A DNA stretch of 6,232 bases from the NCBI GenBank assembly GCA_026393735.1, contig JAPKZP010000281.1, positions 1 through 6,232 of the forward strand, written 5' to 3'. The translations under genes were made by a program, and so were the position numbers. Below the pieces are notes generated by a model. The model saw nothing but the letters and a program-made list of their open reading frames with translations, was not told the DNA's origin and searched no databases. This stretch comes from Acidobacteriota bacterium. Lineage in GTDB: Bacteria > Acidobacteriota > Vicinamibacteria > Vicinamibacterales > JAKQTR01. Positions within the stretch are counted from its first letter, which is position 1. Every line of letters starts with the position of its first letter. Positions 1-6,232 of the stretch are shown one piece after another.

Positions 1-132
1 ATCATCGAAGACCTGATGCTGGAGCTGATGTACTCGCTCCCCGGCCAGAAGAAGGTCAAGGAGTGCGTGATCACGCGCGAGGTGGTCGAGAACAAGGCCC
101 AGCCGATCACGCTGATGGAAAAGGCAGGCTAA
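1..132 (+). CDS. clpX: ClpX C-terminal end (ATP-dependent unfoldase of ClpXP), partial at 5' side
   Basis: The window opens in frame 1 with 43 codons ending at a TAA (130-132). The peptide begins IIEDLMLELMYSLPGQ and continues with KKVKECVITREVV. This matches the small C-terminal AAA+ subdomain that closes ClpX, where a helix of the form (I/L)xExxMLxxMYxLP precedes a short beta segment. ClpX is the hexameric unfoldase that feeds tagged proteins to the ClpP peptidase in the cytoplasm. The zinc-binding domain, Walker motifs and pore loops lie upstream of the window, so catalytic integrity cannot be judged. The next gene is lon, which starts on the base after this stop codon. clpX followed by lon is a common order in bacteria and supports the name. 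HslU shares the fold but has a different tail and is less likely. Confidence 0.9.
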   Translation: MIEDLMLELMYSLPGQKKVKECVITREVVENKAQPITLMEKAG

Positions 133-2526
<2,394 letters not shown>

Positions 2527-2633
2527 TTCAGGGACCAGGTACGAGGGGCGAGGGGCTGGACACGAGAGGCTGAGCGGCCTCACCGCAGGGGTCGACCCCC
2601 GTGTCGACCTGCCGGCGCCTGCCCGCCCACGAT
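2527..2633. other. lon-engB intergenic region, purine-rich
   Basis: This 107-base gap has no convincing coding content. Its first half (about 2531-2570) is strongly purine-biased on the + strand, with two near-tandem GAGGGG units (2543-2548 and 2549-2554 region) and a nearby ACGAGAGG. A small inverted repeat, GAGGC (2566-2570) and GCCTC (2577-2581) with a 6-base loop, could form a 5-bp stem. No T-run follows it, so a Rho-independent terminator is not supported. No sigma-70-type promoter stands out. The gap may simply be an untranslated spacer inside a clpX-lon-engB-rho transcript. Confidence 0.6.
2588..2599. repeat. 12-bp perfect palindrome with adjacent GTCGACC repeat
   Basis: GGGGTCGACCCC is a perfect palindrome 34 bases ahead of the engB ATG. 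Its GTCGACC part recurs at 2603-2609, 12 bases from the first copy (2591-2597). The arrangement resembles a small operator or a stem in the engB leader. Palindromes rich in G and C are also expected by chance in DNA of this composition, so a regulatory role is only a possibility. Confidence 0.4.
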
Positions 2634-3263
2634 ATGGCACGTACACGACTGACGGCCGCTCAGTTCGTCACGAGCGCCGCAAGCGCCCGCGATCTGCTGC
2701 AGACGCCCCTGGCTGAGCTCGCGATGGCGGGCCGCTCGAACGTCGGCAAGTCGAGCGTGATCAACGCGCTCGCCGGCCGCACGCTGGCCCGCACCAGCGC
2801 GGCCCCGGGCAAGACGCGCCTGGCCAACTACTACCGGCTCGAGCCGGAACGCGGGCAGGCCTTTCACCTGGTCGATCTGCCGGGGTACGGCTACGCGCGC
2901 GGCGCCAAGGAGGGCCGCGCGTTCGCGTCGCTCGCGCAGGAGTACTTCTTCGGGGGCGCCGACGCCGTGTGGATGCGCCCCGCCATCGCCGGCGTGGTCC
3001 TGCTGGTGGATGCCCGGCATCCCGGGCTGGAATCGGATGTGGAGGCCTTCAGGTGGTTCACGACCCAGGGATGTCCCCTGCGGATCGTCGCCACGAAGGT
3101 CGACAAGCTGTCGCGCGCGGAACGCCAGCGCGCGATGGCCGCTCTGCAACAGGCGTTCGGGACGGCTGCGCTGCTGACATCGGCGCAGACCGGAGAGGGC
3201 ATCGACGAGCTGTGGATATGGATAGCGCAACAACTGGCACAGTGGACACGCCCGGCGCGGTAG
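2634..3263 (+). CDS. engB: EngB/YihA/YsxC ribosome-assembly GTPase
   Basis: A 209-residue protein of the TRAFAC-class EngB family, which binds GTP and helps assemble the 50S ribosomal subunit in the cytoplasm; it is essential in many bacteria. Motifs: G1 GRSNVGKSS at 33-41 (Lys39), G2-region Thr in APGKTR (about 57-62), G3 DLPGYGYA at 81-88 (family signature), G4 TKVDK at 154-158, and a G5-like TSAQTG at 182-187. The ATG at 2634 is chosen because it puts about ten residues before FVTSA, as in E. coli EngB. It has no Shine-Dalgarno match, though. A GTG at 2601 in the same frame would add 11 residues and has an AGGGG 9 bases upstream, so it remains an alternative. The gene follows lon after 107 bases, like lonA-ysxC in Bacillus, and its last 46 bases overlap the rho start. 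G4 has Val where Ala is common (TKADK), a mild change. Confidence 0.95.
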   Translation: MARTRLTAAQFVTSAASARDLLQTPLAELAMAGRSNVGKSSVINALAGRTLARTSAAPGKTRLANYYRLEPERGQAFHLVDLPGYGYARGAKEGRAFASLAQEYFFGGADAVWMRPAIAGVVLLVDARHPGLESDVEAFRWFTTQGCPLRIVATKVDKLSRAERQRAMAALQQAFGTAALLTSAQTGEGIDELWIWIAQQLAQWTRPAR

Positions 3264-4522
3264 ACGTCGGCACGCTGGATCTCGCCGCCCTGAAGGGCCT
3301 GAACGTGGCCGGCCTCACGGCCATCGCCAAGCAGCTTGACCTGCCGGGGGCCACGGGCATGCGCAAGCAGGATCTGATCTTCCAGATCCTCCGGGCGCGC
3401 AGCGAGCGCAACGGCCTCATGTTCTCGGAGGGCGTCCTCGAGACCCTGCCTGACGGCTACGGCTTCCTGCGCGGCCCGGACTACAACTACCTGCCCGGCC
3501 CGGACGACGTCTACGTGTCGCCGTCGCAGATCCGGCGCTTCGACCTGCACACCGGCGACACCGTATCGGGCCAGATCCGGCCGCCGCGCGAAGGCGAGCG
3601 GTACTTCGCGCTGGTCAAGCTGGACGCCGTCAATTTCGAGCCGCCCGAGCGCAAGCGCGAGCGCGTGTTCTTCGAGAACCTCACGCCGCTCTACCCGCAG
3701 GAGAAGTTCTCGCTCGAATACTCGTCCGAGGAACTCTGCACGCGCGTGATCGATCTCATGGCGCCCATCGGCAAGGGCCAGCGCGCGCTCATCGTCGCGC
3801 CGCCGCGGACGGGCAAGACGATGCTGCTGCAGGCGCTCGCGAACAGCATCATGGCCAACCACCCCGAGGTGTTCCTGATCGTCCTGCTCATCGACGAGCG
3901 GCCGGAGGAAGTCACCGACATGCAGCGGTCGGTGCGCGGCGAGGTGATTTCGTCGACCTTCGACGAACCGCCGCAGCGCCACGTCCAGGTCGCCGAGATG
4001 GTGATCGAAAAGGCCAAGCGCCTCGTCGAGACGGGCCGCGACGTGGTCATCCTGCTCGACTCGATTACGCGCCTGGCCCGTGCCTACAACACCGTGGTGC
4101 CCGCGTCCGGCCGCATCCTGTCCGGCGGCGTCGACAGCAACGCGCTGCAGAAGCCGAAGCGGTTCTTCGGCGCCGCGCGGAAGATCGAGGGCGCCGGCTC
4201 GCTCACGATCGTGGCGACCGCGCTCGTCGACACCGGGTCGCGCATGGACGAAGTGATCTTCGAGGAATTCAAGGGCACGGGCAATTCCGAGATCCACCTC
4301 GACCGCCGGCTCACAGACCGCCGCGTCTTCCCGTCGATCGACATCCAGAAGAGCGGGACGCGCAAGGAAGAGATGCTCATCGAGAAGGACGTCCTCAGCA
4401 AGGTGTGGGTGCTGCGCAAGGTGCTCGATCCGCTCTCCCCGGTGGACGCCATGGAGCTCCTGCTCGGGAAGATGTCGAAGACGAAGACCAACGCGGAATT
4501 CCTGAACGCGATGAACCGGTAG
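3218..4522 (+). CDS. rho: Transcription termination factor Rho
   Basis: A 434-residue Rho, the hexameric RNA helicase that binds C-rich nascent RNA and terminates transcription. Domains: Rho N-terminal helical domain (about 18-65; LNVAGLTAIAKQL), cold-shock-like RNA-binding domain (about 70-140; GYGFLRGPDYNYLPGPDD, RNA-stacking positions Tyr81 and Phe83), then the RecA-type ATPase. Walker A is APPRTGKT with Lys200, Walker B is VVILLD with Asp281, and LLIDERPEEVTDM carries Arg228, matching E. coli Arg212. By my manual alignment the N-terminus is about 19 residues longer than E. coli Rho, and about three residues are missing before the ATPase. The extension (MDSATTGTVDTPGAVDVG) is acidic and Thr-rich with no long insert. 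Start choice: ATG 3218 is favoured, and GTG 3212 or GTG 3242 are in-frame alternatives. A GGAGAGGG at 3192-3199 sits 12 bases before GTG 3212 and 18 before ATG 3218. Every plausible start lies inside engB, so coupled translation is likely. Confidence 0.97.
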   Translation: MDSATTGTVDTPGAVDVGTLDLAALKGLNVAGLTAIAKQLDLPGATGMRKQDLIFQILRARSERNGLMFSEGVLETLPDGYGFLRGPDYNYLPGPDDVYVSPSQIRRFDLHTGDTVSGQIRPPREGERYFALVKLDAVNFEPPERKRERVFFENLTPLYPQEKFSLEYSSEELCTRVIDLMAPIGKGQRALIVAPPRTGKTMLLQALANSIMANHPEVFLIVLLIDERPEEVTDMQRSVRGEVISSTFDEPPQRHVQVAEMVIEKAKRLVETGRDVVILLDSITRLARAYNTVVPASGRILSGGVDSNALQKPKRFFGAARKIEGAGSLTIVATALVDTGSRMDEVIFEEFKGTGNSEIHLDRRLTDRRVFPSIDIQKSGTRKEEMLIEKDVLSKVWVLRKVLDPLSPVDAMELLLGKMSKTKTNAEFLNAMNR

Positions 4523-4550
4523 GATTCCACGGCCTGATTCGTCAGAATCC
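4522..4550 (+). terminator. Possible hairpin terminator or 3'-end structure after rho
   Basis: Inverted repeats start at the last base of the rho stop codon. GGATT (4522-4526) can pair with AATCC (4546-4550), enclosing CTGA-TTCG-TCAG (4534-4545), a 4-bp stem with a TTCG tetraloop. A competing fold pairs GATTC (4536-4540) with GAATC (4545-4549). No T-tract follows (the next bases are CTGCCTGG), so this is not a classical intrinsic terminator. It may protect the 3' end of the message or be a weak Rho-dependent end. Stems are short and confidence is low. Confidence 0.35.
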
Positions 4551-4654
4551 CTGCCTGGCCGGCTGGCGTCCGGGAACTTGGATCCAATGTCTTGGTCTAT
4601 ACCCCACCCCGCGGTCCGCTCGGGCGCGTGCGTGCCTGCGATCTATCTAAGTTG
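4551..4654. other. Intergenic stretch between rho and the receptor promoter
   Basis: I see no gene, tRNA-like fold or convincing repeat in these roughly 100 bases. GC content falls towards the right edge as the promoter region approaches, with an ATCTATCTAAG stretch at about 4641-4651. Open frames crossing this region lack a ribosome binding site and family resemblance. Confidence 0.6.
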
Positions 4655-4683
4655 TTGACCAGTAACACACTTTAGACTATCTT
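4655..4683 (+). promoter_or_regulatory. Predicted sigma-70-type promoter of the receptor gene
   Basis: TTGACC at 4655-4660 matches the -35 consensus at 5 of 6 positions. After a 17-base spacer, TATCTT at 4678-4683 matches the -10 consensus at 4 of 6. The site lies in a locally AT-rich island within otherwise GC-rich DNA. Transcription would start near 4690, giving a leader of roughly 105 bases before the ATG at 4795. This supports the receptor being a separate transcription unit from rho. An overlapping TTGTTG (4652-4657) could also serve as a -35. Confidence 0.65.
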
Positions 4684-4699
4684 TTTTCAAATCTCCCAA

Positions 4700-4743
4700 G
4701 AACCCGACGGCATGCCGTTCGCATGGAGGAATGTGTCGGGTTC
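4700..4743 (+). promoter_or_regulatory. Leader hairpin in the receptor mRNA 5' untranslated region
   Basis: GAACCCGAC (4700-4708) is a perfect 9-bp inverted repeat of GTCGGGTTC (4735-4743). Inside the 26-base interior, CATGC (4711-4715) can pair with GCATG (4721-4725) around a 5-base loop, giving a two-part stem. The structure would begin about 10 bases after the predicted transcription start. No T-run follows the 3' arm, so it is not an intrinsic terminator, and it does not cover the AGGAGG site. Likely roles are protection of the 5' end of the mRNA or binding by a regulator. No known riboswitch class is recognised. Confidence 0.55.
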
Positions 4744-4784
4744 AAGACGTTCCAATCCTGAATCGTTCGTGATCGGCCTTCGGT

Positions 4785-4790
4785 AGGAGG
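4785..4790 (+). promoter_or_regulatory. Strong Shine-Dalgarno site of the receptor gene
   Basis: AGGAGG is followed by AGAA and then the ATG at 4795. It is the only full-consensus ribosome binding site in the window and fixes the receptor start. The four-base gap after AGGAGG is slightly short, but a shifted pairing with GGAGGA is also good. The immediately following GTG (4798) is a possible second start that changes the protein by one residue. Confidence 0.8.
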
Positions 4791-4794
4791 AGAA

Positions 4795-6232
4795 ATGGTG
4801 CATCGACGGCGCTTGCTTCGCGTTAGTACGGCGTGTGTAATGGCCCTGCTGCTGTTCACAGCACACGTCTCGGCCCAGTCGGTCCTGGGGCGGATCGGCG
4901 GCACGGTGCTCGACGCCTCCGGGGGCGTGCTGCCTGGCGCGACAGTCACGCTGACCAACGTGTCGACCAACCAGGTGGCCACGACGGTCGCATCGAGCGC
5001 GGGGGCGTTCTCCTTCCCGCAGGTGCCGGCGGGCACCTACAAGATCGTCGTTGAACTGCAGGGGTTCAAGACGTCCACCTACAATCAGGTGGCGGTCAAC
5101 GTGGGCCAGGAGTATTCGCTGACGGCGAAGCTCGAACTGGGCGAGATCAGCGAGACCGTGGAAGTGACGGCGGGCCTGTCGCTCGTCAAGACCACGACGC
5201 CCGAAGTCAGCTCGACGGTGCAGCAGAAGGAAGTGCTCTCGCTCCCGCTGGCGGGCCGCGACGTCACGGGCCTGATCAAGCTGCAGGCCGGCGTGCCCGG
5301 CATCGCCACGCGGAGCAATACCGCGATTGACGGCGGCCGTCCCACGTGGACGCAGGTGACCCAGGACGGGATCAACGTGCAGGACAACTTCATCCGCACG
5401 AACTCCCTGGACTTCCTCCCGAACCGGCCCACCTCGGACAACGTCGCGGAGTTCAGCGTCACGACGTCGGTCTCGGGCGCCGATTCCGCGGGCGGAGCGA
5501 CGTCGGTCCGGATGGTGACCCCGTCCGGCACGAACACATTCCGGGGCAGCGCGTTCTATGCGAACCGCAACTGGAAGCTGTCGGCCAACTCGTTCTTCAA
5601 CAACAAGTCGGGCGTGCCCAAGCCGTACCTGAACCGCAACCAGTTCGGCGGCACGCTGGGCGGCCCCATCCAGAAGAACAAGCTCTTCTTCTACGGGTAC
5701 TACGAGGGATTCCGCCAGCAGCAGCAGCAGGCCCAGAACAACACGATCCCGGCCAACGCCGACTGGGCCTCGGGCGTGTTCCGGTATGCGGCGACCGACG
5801 GCACGGTGCGCTCGATCAACGTCCTCCAGCAGGTCGGCCTGCCGGTGGACGCCAAGATGCAGTCCCTGATTCTCTCCAAGATGCCGTCGGTCTCGAGCGT
5901 GAACAACTTTGACGTCGGCGACTCACGCTCGGATCGGGTGCTGAACACGGCAGGCTACCGCTTCAACCAGCAGCGCGAAACCAATCGCAACTACTTCGGG
6001 ACGAGGTTCGACTACGAACTCTCGTCGCGTCACCGGTTCGAGGTGGTCTTCAGCCGCCTGACGGACGTGGACGATCGCCCGGACCTCGACCTGATCACGC
6101 TGCCGCGCCCGCTGGTCTACACCTCCGCGACCACCAAGCGGTTCGTCGCGGCCTGGCGGTGGCTCGCGACGTCGAGGTTCCAGAACGAAGTGCGCGGCGG
6201 CTTCAACCTGGCGCCGGTGGGCTTCTTCAGCG
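4795..6232 (+). CDS. Oar-like TonB-dependent outer-membrane receptor with N-terminal carboxypeptidase-regulatory domain, partial at 3' side
   Basis: 479 codons are visible and the frame is still open at the window edge; such proteins usually exceed 1000 residues. A signal peptide covers residues 1-27 (MVHRRRLL, hydrophobic VMALLLF, cleavage after HVSA before QS), so the protein is exported. Residues about 31-115 form a carboxypeptidase-regulatory-like beta-sandwich (GRIGGTVLDASGGVLPGATVTLTN, then FPQVPAGTYKIVVELQGFKT). ETVEVTA at 120-126 resembles a TonB box. The plug follows (about 130-240), including LPLAGRD at 150-156, then barrel-start motifs: NTFRGSAFYANRN (about 247-259), LNRNQFGGTLGGPIQKNKLFFY (about 279-300) and YYEGFR (302-307). 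This set is typical of Oar-like receptors, which are abundant in Acidobacteriota. The substrate is unknown; it may be a glycan, peptide or adhesion partner, energised by TonB-ExbBD if the box is real. A five-Gln run (308-312) lies in a probable loop. The gene has its own promoter, leader hairpin and AGGAGG site. Confidence 0.93.
   Translation, partial: MVHRRRLLRVSTACVMALLLFTAHVSAQSVLGRIGGTVLDASGGVLPGATVTLTNVSTNQVATTVASSAGAFSFPQVPAGTYKIVVELQGFKTSTYNQVAVNVGQEYSLTAKLELGEISETVEVTAGLSLVKTTTPEVSSTVQQKEVLSLPLAGRDVTGLIKLQAGVPGIATRSNTAIDGGRPTWTQVTQDGINVQDNFIRTNSLDFLPNRPTSDNVAEFSVTTSVSGADSAGGATSVRMVTPSGTNTFRGSAFYANRNWKLSANSFFNNKSGVPKPYLNRNQFGGTLGGPIQKNKLFFYGYYEGFRQQQQQAQNNTIPANADWASGVFRYAATDGTVRSINVLQQVGLPVDAKMQSLILSKMPSVSSVNNFDVGDSRSDRVLNTAGYRFNQQRETNRNYFGTRFDYELSSRHRFEVVFSRLTDVDDRPDLDLITLPRPLVYTSATTKRFVAAWRWLATSRFQNEVRGGFNLAPVGFFS

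Noticed and set aside
2969..3217. A Rho N-terminal extension of 83 residues from a far upstream GTG
   Set aside because: This part overlaps the core of engB, including its G4 and G5 motifs, and its translation has no Rho character. The start at 3218 gives a normal-length Rho.
2891..4297. A 468-codon minus-strand open frame opposite engB and rho
   Set aside because: It lies antisense to two well-supported genes, has a low-complexity Arg/Ala/Val/Glu-rich translation and no recognisable motif. It is an antisense shadow of high-GC coding sequence.
4405..4650. A short + strand frame spanning the end of rho and the intergenic region
   Set aside because: It starts inside rho in another frame, has no ribosome binding site and no family resemblance.
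4738..4750. A 13-base sequence, GGGTTCAAGACGT, repeated exactly at 5062-5074
   Set aside because: One copy overlaps the leader hairpin and the other encodes part of the receptor's QGFKTS segment. An exact 13-mer pair in 6.2 kb of biased composition is within chance expectation, and flanking bases diverge at once.
5346..5912. A 188-codon + strand frame inside the receptor gene
   Set aside because: It is an off-frame reading of the receptor gene, rich in Arg, Gly, Pro and Gln. The receptor frame carries the signal peptide, beta-sandwich, LPLxGR and barrel motifs and stays open to the window edge.

Overview
This window comes from a high-GC bacterial chromosome. Every gene supported by the sequence lies on the + strand. 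An essentially single-copy housekeeping block (clpX end, lon, engB, rho) is followed by the start of a large outer-membrane receptor of the Oar-like, carboxypeptidase-regulatory-domain TonB-dependent family. The receptor implies a Gram-negative cell. High GC, an Oar-like receptor with an LPLxGR motif, and a clpX-lon-engB-rho order together suggest Acidobacteriota, perhaps a Vicinamibacteria-type lineage. That assignment is an inference from general familiarity, not from a database search.

Layout. Bases 1-132 are the last 43 codons of clpX. lon begins with GTG on the very next base (133) and runs to 2526, encoding a complete 797-residue ATP-dependent protease. A 107-base gap (2527-2633) holds purine-rich sequence and a 12-bp palindrome. 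engB follows (2634-3263; ribosome-assembly GTPase). rho (3218-4522; transcription termination factor) starts inside the end of engB in another frame, overlapping it by 46 bases. A 272-base non-coding stretch (4523-4794) separates rho from the receptor. It contains small hairpins just after the rho stop, a good sigma-70-type promoter (TTGACC, 17 bases, TATCTT), a 9-bp-stem hairpin near the predicted 5' end of the transcript, and a strong AGGAGG ribosome binding site. The receptor gene starts at 4795 and runs off the right edge, with 479 codons visible.

How the genes fit together. ClpX (unfoldase of ClpXP) and Lon are the two main soluble AAA+ quality-control protease systems, and their abutting genes look co-transcribed. 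EngB helps mature the large ribosomal subunit, and lon-engB adjacency is known from other bacteria (lonA-ysxC in Bacillus). The overlap of rho with engB suggests translational coupling. The receptor has its own promoter and ribosome binding site and is probably a separate transcription unit for uptake of an unknown substrate, or for surface binding.

I found no mobile element, CRISPR array, tRNA, rRNA or defence system. The region looks ordinary. The points most worth a second look are the engB-rho overlap and the structured receptor leader.
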